Part shown: positions 11,416-21,641 of the stretch, piece by piece
Layout of the letters: every line of letters begins with the position of its first letter
Position numbering within the stretch: the stretch's first letter is position 1
NCBI RefSeq assembly: GCF_050947875.1
Contig: NC_134568.1
Location: forward strand, 208,608,845 to 208,672,844
Direction: 5' to 3'
From: Dermacentor variabilis
Lineage: Eukaryota > Arthropoda > Arachnida > Ixodida > Ixodidae
DNA: 64,000 bases
Translations under genes and position numbers: made by a program
Notes under the pieces: model-generated
Database searches by the model: none
Told to the model about the DNA's origin: nothing
What the model saw: the letters and a program-made list of their open reading frames with translations, nothing else

Positions 11416-12079
11416 CGTTTATTTTTCTCTCTCTGCTATAATATTGTGTCCCGACCTGCGTCGTGCAAAAACTGTGCCATGGCCCGTACTTTTCTTGTAT
11501 AACAAATCTCGTGCGGGATCCCGCCGTCTCGTCGCCATTCCTTTTTCAATCTCCGGCTGTATTGTCAGAGGCCTGCCTCTAAATGCACTCGCTAACCTGA
11601 AGCGAAGTATTCAGGCGTGACTTTAAGCTATCGGCGTGCCATACCTTATAGCGTAGCACCCGTTCTGCAAACATTGGGGCTTGTGCTGCTCACGACGACC
11701 TAAGCGTAGGTAGAGAGAAAACCACAACGTTGCAGGTAAGTGATGCATGCGCGACATGCGGCGCATTGCTACCACCCTAGTGGAACGGATGAGTTGAGGA
11801 GAAATGGGAAGCGTAAACGTCGCAGTTGTATTATTTCCGTGCCTGTAAAATACTTGGTTGGAAGTATATTCCTTGCAAGGCGCCATAATCATTCCGGCGC
11901 CTTCACTATTAGCGTGTTGGGTTGAGCTATAGTTGGTTAGGTTTTATCACAACTCGGGAGCCCGCTGTACAACGACAGCGGCGAAGTGCATACTGGAAAC
12001 GATGCAAAAGACGCAGACGAATAAGAAGACGACAGAAGAGTGTTTGCCTGAGCTGGTTGGTTGCACATAGCACAATTGA
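11416..12079. other. Unassigned, no feature recognised
   Basis: Nothing recognised. Short frames on both strands lack motifs. Confidence 0.5.
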
Positions 12080-12152
12080 TTTCCAGCAGAACGTACTGAC
12101 ACGCCGTGCGCCGTCGTCCCTTTCTGTCCGTGTCAGTACGTTCTGCTGGAAA
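12080..12152. repeat. Perfect inverted repeat, 24-bp arms, 25-nt loop
   Basis: The arms 12080-12103 and 12129-12152 are exact reverse complements (left arm starts TTTCCAGCAGAACG) around a 25-nt spacer. The structure could form a strong RNA or DNA hairpin. No flanking gene is evident. Confidence 0.95.
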
Positions 12153-13220
12153 CCACTTGTGAAAGGACGACACAGCGCCGCGTCACTGCTTCAAAGAACC
12201 GGAATCCGGTGGCCTCCGTCAGAAACCAAACCTCCGACCACTGCGGCCGCTTGAAAGACACATTTTAAGACAACATTTAGCACATGCGGATCTCGCTGGA
12301 GTTTTTCCGCTGCAGCTGACACTTAAGAGAGAAGTGCGCTGACAGTAACAGGCAAAATCACTTCCGAAATTCACGTCCGACTCTTGCGACTGCTGACGGA
12401 CAGCGCTATGAACAAAGAAGCGGGATAAGTAGGCGAAACTTCGGATTTCGCGTGCTATAGGTTCCTCCGCATTGTCGATTGAGTTGAGATGGCCTTTGTC
12501 TTGTATGTGGGTTTCAAACTAGGCCTATATTTTATAAAGCCGCTCGTATGTGCAAGAGTGTTCGCATTGGGCGACTAAATGTAGGTAGTGGGCAATATGA
12601 CGGCGAACGCACCAATCCGTGGCAAACAGTTTTCGCATACGAAACGCTTTCTGATTGAGGCCTTTCGTTTGCATGTTGCTTAATTTGCACGCAAAAGTAT
12701 ATATATTTCTGCTTCCTTTTATTTTTCGCTTTAACGTTCAACAGATTTTTTTGTTTGTTTTCAAGCTTCCGCCGGTTGGCTTCCTCCTGCAGCCATAGTC
12801 GAACATTGTTGAATGTCTCCACTGGTTTGCGCAACGTGCGGCGTCCTGCTTCCTTTCTCTCTCTTTTTCTATACGTGCGCGCTCGTGAAGGCAAGGTTGG
12901 CGCAGATTTCTGCCAACATCTGTTTACGCAATTAGCCTACAGGCTGTTGATGGCGTAACTGCCACTGCATTAACCGAAAGCGTTTTCGTGACACGGGCCG
13001 TTACCAGAGCGCACACCGTTAATGCGTGCTCGTACTGAGCTGGAAAGTTTCCTTTGCTTGCCAAACAGGAAGGGTGAGGCCGTTTTGCTTTGTTTATTTC
13101 AACCCTTCTCTCTCTCTCTCTCTGTCTTTTACCTCGAAGCGAAACGCAGAATATGGCTAACCGGCGCTGCGGCGTGTCTCATACAGCCCCGTCGTCAATT
13201 AGAGAATGTTCGACGTCACA
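12153..13220. other. Unassigned; short CT tract
   Basis: No gene recognised. A (CT)n tract occupies about 13107-13123. Plus-strand frames running into the AT repeat at 13221 are artefacts. Confidence 0.5.
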
Positions 13221-13223
13221 TTA

Positions 13224-13260
<37 letters not shown>
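13221..13260. repeat. (AT)n microsatellite
   Basis: About 40 bp of alternating AT with one G interruption near 13229. Confidence 0.97.
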
Positions 13261-13264
<4 letters not shown>

Positions 13265-13266
13265 AG

Positions 13267-13343
13267 AAAGGGGGTTAACCGAGGGGCCCGATTCCCGATT
13301 TTTACAAATCGATAAAAATCGGGCCCCTCGGTTAACCCCCTTT
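13267..13343. repeat. Perfect 27-bp inverted repeat at the SINE edge
   Basis: The arms 13267-13293 and 13317-13343 are exact reverse complements (core GGTTAACCGAGGGGCCCG) around a 23-nt spacer. The right arm is the first part of the composite SINE that follows. The left arm is the same sequence in opposite orientation, as if two element ends met head to head. Confidence 0.95.
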
Positions 13344-13684
13344 TTCCTCGTTTATTACATAACGAGGGTCTCGAATCTGGCAACATTGATGCATTCAGGT
13401 AGCATATGTGGGTTTACTGACTAGTTGCCTTCACCCAAAAAGATCACGTTCTCGTGACGCCTGCGGCAAAAAGGGCCTTTCACGTCCAACGCCAAGGTCT
13501 GTGAGTGGTGGCGCTGGCTAACACTCCCAGGGTTCTACTAGGACACATAAATACCCAAGAAAGTGGATGGGGGAACGGCGCCGCGGTAGCTCAATTGGTA
13601 GAGCATCGCACGCGAAATGCGAAGGCTGTGGGTTCGGTTCCCACCTGCGGCAAGTTGTTCTTTCATCCACTTTAATTTCCATTA

Positions 13685-13686
<2 letters not shown>
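13294..13686 (+). mobile_element. Composite tRNA-derived SINE, plus-strand copy
   Basis: The unit runs from the inverted-repeat spacer through a roughly 240-bp body to a tRNA-like region (13580-13652), then a short tail ending in an (AT)n tract. A second, diverged copy lies inverted at 15895-16190. A tRNA-derived SINE family named Ruka has been described in ixodid ticks and is a reasonable comparison, but I cannot confirm identity without aligning to it. Confidence 0.7.
13580..13652 (+). repeat. tRNA-like region of the SINE (not a functional tRNA)
   Basis: It folds into a full cloverleaf. The acceptor pairs 7/7 (13580-13586 with 13645-13651), the D stem is GCTC/GAGC, the anticodon stem TCGCA/TGCGA is perfect, and the T stem is GTGGG/CCCAC with loop TTCGGTT. 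The anticodon loop reads CGCGAAA, so the universal U33 is G, and the nominal anticodon CGA (Ser) lacks the long variable arm a Ser tRNA needs. Its setting inside a repeated unit shows it is a SINE head with Pol III A and B boxes. An automatic tRNA caller may report it. Confidence 0.8.

Positions 13687-13748
<62 letters not shown>
13687..13748. repeat. (AT)n microsatellite at SINE 3' end
   Basis: About 60 bp of alternating AT with one G interruption near 13735, directly at the 3' end of the composite SINE and probably grown from its tail. Confidence 0.95.
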
Positions 13749-13875
13749 CCAGGAGAAGAAAAAGAAAGTATATATTGACAATTATAGAAATCTAGGCTGT
13801 TCGCATCGTCACTGTTCAGTTTAGGCATCAATGAATCAATCAATGAATAAACAATTATTTGATTGAATATTTACA

Positions 13876-14550
13876 CCAGTAAAAAGGGGGAAGGACGCGA
13901 AAGGACACACATTTGGGACCCATCATTTTCTATTAACGGGAGGTGAACCTCCAACCTGTGGTAGATGCGGTGAGAGGCTGACCGTCCTCCATGTCCTCCT
14001 GGAGTTTCGGAAAGCCGAACCTGAAAGAAACATTTTCCGCTTGCATATCGTTATTACATCCCTCTACACCCAGCTATGTTTCTTGGTAAGGAACCGCTTT
14101 TTAACACCAAGGCAGTTCTCGACTTCTTAAAAGATGTAGTCCTACACGTTATAAGTCCATTAAATTCGTAGAGCATCCTCGCTCCAGAGGATGCCGCTGC
14201 GATAATTGGTTTGAATAGCACATGCCTCCAGGCCCTTGTGTTTCAAGGGCTCTAAGGAGGCAGTAGTGCTCTAGCATATCTCGTATAACCTGATATATTT
14301 TTAGACATCGTGCCACTCATTTTAAATGCGTCTTATTATTCATAGTACACTTCATAAGTCATCGCCATAATCTTATTATACAGATTTTACTCACCTTAGC
14401 GCGACCATTTTTAGGGCCCCTCTACAGCCACGTCATACCAACTTCATAGTACTCATAATTTCACTGCAAACTCATTAACACGGACATGGCGTTCTTTGGC
14501 CATACTTGGCCCTTGCGCCATAAAACATCAAATATTCATTCATTCAAAGC
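13876..14550 (+). mobile_element. LINE 3' end: zinc finger relic and 3' UTR
   Basis: A plus-strand frame from about 13945 encodes PTCGRCGERLTVLHVLLEF, the Cys-x2-Cys-x7-His-x4 finger of LINE ORF2 ends with the last Cys replaced by Phe. After a frameshift the typical tail (LFNTKAVLDFLKDVVLHVIS) can be read at about 14096-14160. The remaining 390 bp are a long 3' UTR ending in ATTCATTCATTC near 14534-14546. The copy is 5'-truncated, keeping only the end of ORF2. It is a different family from the one at 10480-11415. Confidence 0.7.
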
Positions 14551-15048
14551 TGGCAATCATGCAGCTTAAACAAGCGCCATCTATCCAATAGGCGCAATGA
14601 CACCAAAAGAACATTACTTGCATCGTATTTCTATAAGGAAACTGAAAAGGAGTGTACAAAGTATACAATAGCATAAATAGCATTTCCCATTGCGCAGGCA
14701 CGCACGCTCAAAAACATTTCTATTACAGTGGAAGTGCTTGGAATTCGATACCTTACCGTACATATGTGCTTCATGTGTAGCTTCATTTTTGTGGTCCGTA
14801 AGTAATGCGTGATAATGGAGTTTTCCAGGGGGCCTTATAGCGATGGAAGTAAATACTCAGTTTTCTTTTTTCAAGTTTAGCAAGTGTCAAAAATGTGCCA
14901 AGCTTCCCGCGATTCGCACTAATGCAGGACCCTATCAACCTGTACGTGTACATATTAAGCTCCCGTAATAATTTTATATTTCACGAAAAAAACTATCTTG
15001 TATGTTGAAAGTATGGAATGTCCTCGATTGGGGGGGGGGGGGGGGGGA
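14551..15048. other. Unassigned; ends in an 18-G run
   Basis: Nothing coding is recognised. A homopolymer of 18 G lies at 15030-15047. Confidence 0.5.
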
Positions 15049-15049
15049 C

Positions 15050-15655
15050 CTACCATCGCTATTTTCTGAAGTATTGTTAGCGTATTCATATTCGTTGTAG
15101 TGTTTCCCCATTATTAAAGCACAGCATTTCAAGTGGGTGTGGTAGAGAGCTTGTTACATCAATCGCCTTGTCGCTACAGGCAACCGACGACGACCACGAC
15201 TTAAAGCACCGACCCCTCGTCTCAGGTTGAGACAAATGTAATCCAATTGTTTTTTCCAAGATGCATGCTTCATCGAGAATCACCCCTAGCGTCTTCACTG
15301 ATTTCGAGCTACTGCGATTTCGTATAGACCTAGGGTAATGTGGTCAGGTAACTGCACAGATCTGCCAATGGCTCGAAAAAGGACAAATTTCGTTGTTGTT
15401 TTTTTTTTTCATTTAACGCCAGATTGGTGTTTTTTGTAAACCAGTTTTGAAGCTTCTAACAGATCTTAGATCATAATGTTTCAAGAGTAGCAAAATATTT
15501 TCCATTAAATATATTGTGCAGTAATCGTCATGGATAATAAATTTCTATTAATTATTAACATTAATGGTGCGAATAATGTAATATAAACATAATACAGGCC
15601 ATCTAATACTACCTTGTGGCATACCGGTGTTCATTGATTTTATCCGCCATCTACA
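15050..15655 (-). pseudogene. LINE reverse transcriptase relic, heavily decayed
   Basis: Read on the minus strand, an RT motif B (TGMPQGS) lies at about 15610-15640. Then come a degraded palm region, KTLGVILDEACILEKT (15250-15300), and a region matching the thumb and C-terminal side of the RT. No YADD survives, and many indels and stops interrupt it. The LGV-LD motif after the palm is usual in jockey/CR1-type LINEs. Boundaries are approximate. Confidence 0.55.
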
Positions 15656-15894
15656 GACATTTATCGCAACTTATTGAGACCACGCGCTGAGGCAGGACTA
15701 AATAAGTTTGAGTGAGATTCCCACTCAAGCATTTAAGGGACAAATTCTTATCAGCCATTGAGGTGGAAGACAATATAAACATACCTGCTGTGGCTGAAAT
15801 TTAATGGCTCGTCTACGAACTCCTCACACCAGAACCATAGTACAAAATCAACATTCAGCGAAGCAAAGAAAATATTAAGAACAACAACTGTTCC

Positions 15895-16190
15895 TCTTTC
15901 ATTTGAACTGGATAAACGTATAAAGAAAGTGGTTCAAATGTTCATTATTCTTGTTATTCCAACTAAAATCAACATGAAAATATATGAAATTAATAATAAT
16001 TCCAAATGAATAAATTCCAAGTGAATCAATTGAAGAATCAATAATTCCAAATAAAACGAAAATAAATCTACAATGAAGGAAAAGACAACTTGACGGCGGT
16101 GAGAACTGAACCCACAACCTTCGCATGACGCGTGTGATGCTCTACGATACGGCAGTGGCTGCACCTCTGCCCCCTTTTTTACGTTCCGAC
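15895..16190 (-). mobile_element. Composite tRNA-derived SINE, minus-strand copy
   Basis: On the minus strand the sequence GTAGAGCATC...TGCGAAGGTTGTGGGTTC (16080-16150) matches the tRNA-like region at 13580-13652 with substitutions. The downstream sequence CAAGTTGTCTTTTCC is also shared. The tail is a long AT-rich stretch of ATTTGGAAT-type units. The part upstream of the tRNA-like region is missing or too diverged to follow. Confidence 0.65.
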
Positions 16191-16194
16191 AAAC

Positions 16195-16262
16195 CAAATG
16201 GATGTGAGTTCGATTTCCCTCTCTGGCAAGTTGCCTTCTCTTCCACTTACCCTCTCTCTTTT
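16195..16262 (+). repeat. SINE tRNA-like 3' half, plus orientation
   Basis: GTGAGTTCGATTTCCCT (B-box-like) followed by GGCAAGTTGCCTTCTCTTCCACTT matches the second half of the tRNA-like region and the start of the tail of the same SINE family. It lies head to head with the minus copy at 15895-16190. Confidence 0.5.
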
Positions 16263-16488
16263 CCTTGGTTTAGAATAATGTGATAGTAATAAATTTAACC
16301 TCTGCGCCTATATGTTTGCAGAATGCACTTTTTTTATGCTAGGGGTTCATTTTTCCCATGACTTTCTTGGCGTCATAAAGTAGTCACGCGACTAGAAAAC
16401 AAGCTAATTGGTTTTCCTCATCCATTTCGCTAATTTACCTGGATCACATGAAACACACGAACAGAGCAATGCTAACAGCGGCATGCTT

Positions 16489-16564
16489 CACTCACTCACT
16501 CACTCACTCACTCACTCACTCACTCACTCACTCACTCACTCACTCACTCACTCACTCACTCACA
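16489..16564. repeat. (CTCA)n microsatellite
   Basis: About 19 perfect tandem CTCA units. The apparent Thr-His-Ser-Leu repeat proteins encoded here are artefacts. Confidence 0.98.
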
Positions 16565-17934
16565 AAGAAGTCTCCGGAAGTACATTTTCAGTGGGAGGGG
16601 GCAGGGAATATAACGCTATCAAGAAGGATTCATCGCTTTTAAATGTTGAATAATGCACGCTAGTCATCTAAACCAGCCGAGTGTCATTTGTGTGTGTATA
16701 TATTATACTCGCGCCCTCTTTCAAATAGATCATTTATCGAAGTTAGCGCATGTGTCGCACCCGCTTGATTTGCAGTATGCACCAGCTGAAGTTTATGTCA
16801 AGAAAACTTAGCTTCTACAAAATTTCCCAATAAAAGCGTTACGCCACTCTTAAGAATCAACTTTCTCAAAAATAAAGTACAAAGATTGCAGCAAACGATA
16901 ACAAGATAAGTGTCAAAGCTTGTGTGCTATACACCAGTGCAAGTGACCAGGTTTTGTAGCAAGAGCAAACCGAGAAGCTGCACTATCATTATGTGTGTGA
17001 TATCAGTAAAAACAAAGTGCGTCGCTTCATTCAATACTTCAAAGAGAATTTGCGAACCATCAAACGGTCCAGCCTTGGTATAACCCCGAGCGCGGTCACC
17101 GAGTGCGCTGCGAAGGCCGCTCACTGTGACGTCAGGATGCTAGGGCTAGGTCCTTTTCAAATATTGTCGCAATAACTTTTGCTTTCTGTCGAAATATACA
17201 GTATTAGCTATTTCATATATGAAAGGCCGCGTGTACAGCACTAGCCAACGCAGCTGGATGCAGCGCGGCGGGGTCTTTTTCATCCGTGTTTGTTCCTGCA
17301 GCGGCACTTCATGGGGATAAAGAAGGCATAGACAGCAAATTATGAGATGGAGCATCAAAATAAAATGCAAAATTATTATTTGCTGGGTCACAGCTAAGAT
17401 TTAATAAATGCTGGCCACAATGTCCTTCATTTTTAACTCGCCCAAGTTTCTTTATTGCGATTAGTAGGCAGTAATACACAATAAGGAATTTTCGCACTTC
17501 TCGGCGGAAACGACTGGCAGAGTAGCATGAGGACTGAACTAGCACTGCCGACTAGGCTCTTCACGTGCTGTTTGCTCTGTGAACTGCTTTACAAAAGCAG
17601 ATTCTTCGCCTGCGGTTTTAAGCGGTGGTAACTTAAAGTGAAGCGAATTGAGGCTTTCAGCTGTTTTCAGCATACAAATATGAAGCAAGTAGCGTTTATT
17701 CCTCTGAAGTGCTACATGTTTGACTAATTTCTTAAAGGATTCGTAGCATTGTGTTGCTTCCAGATCTCATTATGCGAAAATGACATACAGCTCCTCAGTC
17801 TAACTTTTTGGACGGTGGAGGCCATGGATTCATGGACGCATTCGTCACTGAAAGCTACTGCGCGTCTTTTGTCGGTAAGGCCAATTTCGATTCCAGTGTG
17901 TGGGATCTTCATATATATATAGTTCTTCAAATAT
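16565..17934. other. Unassigned, no feature recognised
   Basis: About 1.4 kb with only short frames and no recognised motif. Confidence 0.5.
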
Positions 17935-18087
17935 TGTTACGTTGCAGAAGTCACATATGAAGGTGTATTTACAATGTTTACTAGAGAGACAACGATACAT
18001 AAACAAGACGGCTGTCGAGACCGATTCCACCTTCACACGTCAAATCGTCGTCTTCTGACTGGCGCCACTCTTGGTTGCACCGTAACA
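17935..18087 (-). repeat. Gypsy 3' LTR (153 bp)
   Basis: On the minus strand it starts TGTTACGG and ends CGTAACA, the inverted termini expected for an LTR. It has exactly the length of the LTR at 47378-47530 and clear similarity to it. A purine-rich tract (GGCGGGAGTTA, minus strand) immediately precedes it, as expected of a polypurine tract. Confidence 0.85.
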
Positions 18088-18123
18088 TAACTCCCGCCTG
18101 TAAAGGCGTCGTCTCGGCGCTAA

Positions 18124-19530
18124 CTACAAGGGAGGTGGACTCGCGGCAAAGTGAGGCTTCAGTCGGGACACATGCACAACGTCCGTGGGGACATTCGAGT
18201 CCAGCGGAGCGCTCTCGTAGTTGACATCGTCAAGCTGACGCAATATCGTGTAGGGCCCTGTGTCGCGCGGCAGCAGTTTTTCAGACAAGCCGACGCGGCG
18301 ACATGGTCTCTATAGGAGGACAACGGAGCCAGGAGGAAACCGAACGTCCCGATGTCGGCTGTCGTACCGGATCTTCTGCGTGACCTGAGACTCAGTGAGC
18401 CGGGAGCCGGCAATCTGGCGTGCCGTGTGAACCCGGGCGAAGACGCCTTGAGCACATTCAGTGGAAGTGTTTGTCGATGCAGGAAGCAGTGTGTCAAAGG
18501 GCAAAGAAGGGTGGCGATCGAACAGAAGGTAAAAGGGCGAAAAGCCAGCGGTCTCGTCGTGGGACGAATTATAGGCGTAGGTCACGAAGGGTAACGTGCT
18601 GTCCCAGTCACTCTGGTCGTCAGAAACGTACATAGACAGCGTTTCTGTCAACGTGCAATTGAACCGCTCCCTCAGTCCGTTTGTCTGCGGGTGGTAGGCG
18701 GTGGAAAGCTTCTGCTCGGCAGAATAGGAGCGAAGTAGGTGTTCAACCACTTAGGACAAGAAGGTGCTGCCGCGATCAGTGAAGAACTGCCGGGGTGCGC
18801 CGTGATGGCGAATGACGTCATGTAACAGGAAATCTGCCACCTCCATTGTACAGCTTGTGCGCAAAGCTCGCGTGATCGCGTACCGGGTCGCGTAATCAGT
18901 CGCGACAAAGACCCACCTACTGCCAGATTTCGACATCGGAAAAGGGCCGATAATATCGAGACCGACGCGAAAGAATGGTTCTGAGAGCATATCGCTGGGG
19001 TTAAGGCGTCCAGCGGGCAGCACAGCAGGTTTTTTGCTGCATTGATATAGAGCGCACAGGCTGCAATGTTGCAATGCACAAAGCGGTACAGGCCTGGCCA
19101 GTAGAAGCGGCGCCGTACGCGGACGTAAGTACGCGAAACGCCGAGGCGGCCTGCAATAGGGGCGTCATGGAACTGCTTATTAAGAACTGATGTCCGAAGA
19201 TGGCGTGGTACAACGAGTGAAAATTCTGGTCCTTCAGGGCGTAAGCTGCGACGGTAGAGAACGTCGTCGCGGAGCACGAACATGCGCAGCGTGGGCTCTG
19301 AATGTTCAGAATTGAAACGATCGATGAGAACACGTAAGCTGTCATCACGCCGTGTTTCAATGCTGATGTCGCGCAGATTAGAAATGGCCAGCACGCAAGA
19401 GTCGGTGTCATGCGCATCATATTCATGGCGGTCAACATGATGACGGGAGAGGCAGTCGGCATCCTTGTGCAAACGGCCTGACTTGTATAAAACAGCAAAT
19501 GAATAATATTGGAGCCGTAGCGCCCCTAGC
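18124..19530 (-). pseudogene. Gypsy pol relic: RNase H tail, H2C2 finger, integrase
   Basis: On the minus strand, in order: the RNase H C-terminal tail (VLYKSGRLHKDADCLSRH), and the integrase H2C2 finger with its second His replaced by Arg (HDAPIAGRLGV). The integrase core follows with DIIGPFP (first Asp), TDRGSTFLS (second Asp) and YHPQTNG followed by the third acidic residue. A GPY-type end (TGPYTILRQL) closes it. Breaks: a frameshift near 19070, TAA at 18751-18753 and TAG at 18310-18312. The natural stop is at 18124-18126, 36 bp before the LTR. The integrase would insert element cDNA; this copy cannot make it. Confidence 0.85.
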
Positions 19531-19547
19531 CGCAGAGCCGTAGCGCC

Positions 19548-19673
19548 AGTCAGAAGACGATGATTTGAAATGTGAAGGTGGAATCGGTCTCGACAGCCAT
19601 CTTGTTGATGCATCGTTGTTTCTCTTGTAAATATTGTGAAGGCATCTTTATGTGTGGCTTCTGCAACGTAACA
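19548..19673 (+). repeat. Truncated gypsy LTR in inverted orientation
   Basis: It matches LTR positions 28 to the end (from GCGCCAGTCAGAAG to CGTAACA), opposite in orientation to the pol relic beside it. By eye it differs from the left LTR at roughly one site in eight, so the two are old or come from different copies. Confidence 0.75.
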
Positions 19674-19677
19674 ATAT

Positions 19678-20844
19678 ATTCGGGCCTCCTTATTGTGATG
19701 CATAAATGGTCACTCTCACCCTCCGAGAGACCGTTTTGTTGCCTCGACGTAACTGCGTACTGTCGCTTTGCTATCCACGCCACAACGCACATATACGCAG
19801 GCGCGAGTAGGGAGAACTTGTCGGAATACAGGATACCATTGCGTTGTTTTTGTATATTGCACCGAATGTGCACTCATTCGGCAGCGTGCACACGCAAATG
19901 GCCGGGGGAGCTTTGTCGTTTAAAAATAGAGACACGGTACAAGCAGAACGCCTTTGCGTTGGCATTCCACACGTGCGCGGAAAGCGACCGAACGCGGAGG
20001 GCCGTGCTTCCTCCAGAAACCCAGAGAGCTCGCTCACGGTGTCGCGCGCGCTCATTGCGTGATATTCTAAAATAAATCGCTCGCGCCCGCTCGGGAAGCG
20101 CTCGCCGCGCGATCTTCCAGATTAGACGGCGCTAGCCGCGCGCTCGTCCGTAGAAAAACCGAGCGCGCTTTGCTGCTCGCGAGGCAAGCGAGAGAAAAAA
20201 ACTCGCTCTGTCCGCCTGAGGAAAACCGCGGCTCCTTCCCCAGACCGGGTTAGCATGCCGCTGCCGCCCGGCTGTCGCCGCCGCTAGACGCTTGCCTGTC
20301 GGAAAATTCCGAATTAGACGGAGGCGCGGGAACGGCCCACCATCAAACCGTTCTTTTAGTTCTTTTTTTCTCGTTCCTGCAACAGGAAGGTTCCGGGGAA
20401 GCGGGCCGGCTAATTGCACTCGGCTAAGATGCATTACACGCGGCTGTGGTAGTATTTGACCACTCTTAAGCTACAACGCGAGACACAGACATGTATTTCT
20501 GTGCACTTTATACACTTACGTGGCGCTGTGCTTGCATGCCACAGACATTTGCTACCGCAGTCATCTTGCTCTGGCCCGCGTCGCGAATGGTTGCAGCCCG
20601 AAAGCTCACGCGTGCGAATGTAGTTGTATCTGTAACAGATATTTCGGTTACTCGGTGACCAAGACGGAAACCACTGTCCCTGGTAGACTATTCCGATGTA
20701 TTATATGCAACTGGAGCATCGACGTTTTCTCACGCTACGCACAAAAGAGGTCGACCGTCACTGATTCCGTGCGCTTAGAGGTTTCCCCTTTCAGTGAATT
20801 AGTTTTTCGGTTTCCCCTCGACAAAGTTCTGGCGTCAGAACTTG
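19678..20844. other. Unassigned; CpG-rich block 20040-20400
   Basis: No gene recognised. Positions 20040-20400 are distinctly CpG-rich with frequent CGCGC. Frames in this block on both strands lack motifs. It may be part of a dispersed repeat or a promoter-like island, with no evidence to choose between them. Confidence 0.4.
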
Positions 20845-21075
20845 CAGTTACGCACCGCGGTGACTTAAGCGTCTAAGACTTTGCTCTGCTAAGCATGAAG
20901 TCGCGGGTTCGAATCCCGGCCGTGGCGGTTGCATCTGAATGGGGGTGAAATGCACAAACGTTAATGGAACCCGAGGTGGTCAAAATTAATCCGGAGCCTC
21001 CACTATGGCGCGCCACATAATCACGTTGTGGTTTTGACACGTAAAACCCCAGAATTTAAATGTTAATTTTAATAT
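20845..21075 (+). mobile_element. tRNA-derived SINE (family B), plus copy
   Basis: The tRNA-related head has a clear B box (GGGTTCGAATCCCGG at about 20905-20920) and a decayed A box. The family body follows: GGTGGTCAAAATTAATCCGG, then CCTCCACTATGGCG, then CGTAAAACCCCAGAATTTAA. Related copies in the window are at 31255-31920, 32245-32335 and 46601-46750. Confidence 0.75.
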
Positions 21076-21641
21076 CCAGCGTTTCACTGTGACAGCAGTT
21101 TGAAAACGTGAAAATTCGAGAATTGCCTTTATTTATCCCATACAACAAAATAGGGGAAAGGACCACAGACTAAAAGCTACAAAAGTGTACCTTGAGTGCG
21201 TCTGAGGCCCAACATAAGTAAGTATATGGGCAAAAGAACACAAACGCAGTCAACAATCAGTCATAACATAATACTTACACACAAGATTACATTCAAATGA
21301 AAGAGCAAACATCTGTATATATGGCATTAAAAGGTTTCAACATCTGAAGACAGTATCACAAAATCCAAAATTTCTGAATACGAGTTGCAATAAATGAAAT
21401 ATTCTCCAGGTCCCTTGGCAACAATTTACAGAAAACAAAGGCCTATAATACTGGACATTACAAAACATCGCTTAAATTCTTTAAATGTAAGGGTAAATAT
21501 ATAACTTTCATTCGTTTCGTATGTATTTAGTATCGTTGACATCAAGAATTGCAAAGTTTGATTGCTATACTTCGTTCTGGCTCGAAGAAGAGTCCACTTT
21601 TCAGCGCAAGTAGTACGAACAACGTTATCCTTTAAGGTTAA

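Larger units (their letters stand above)
17935..19673 (-). mobile_element. Ty3/gypsy relic bounded by LTRs in opposite orientation
   Basis: The left end is a complete 153-bp 3' LTR in minus orientation (17935-18087). The interior is the last third of a minus-strand pol. The right end is a 5'-truncated LTR of the same family in plus orientation (19548-19673), so both outer ends are the CGTAACA terminus of the LTR. A 4-bp ATAT abuts each end (17931-17934 and 19674-19677). Between pol and the right LTR a GAGCCGTAGCGCC string occurs twice, which marks the junction. Gag, protease, RT and most of RNase H are missing. Confidence 0.75.

Noticed and set aside
13022..13315. Plus-strand frame of 97 residues
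   Set aside because: It runs through CT and AT tracts and the SINE palindrome; no motif.
13580..13652. Possible tRNA-Ser(CGA) gene
   Set aside because: It lacks U33 and a long variable arm, and it lies inside a repeated SINE unit with a second copy at 15895-16190.
16448..16642. Thr-His-Ser-Leu repeat protein
   Set aside because: Translation of the (CTCA)n microsatellite.
20132..20434. 100-residue minus-strand frame in a CpG-rich block
   Set aside because: Composition-driven open frame without motif.
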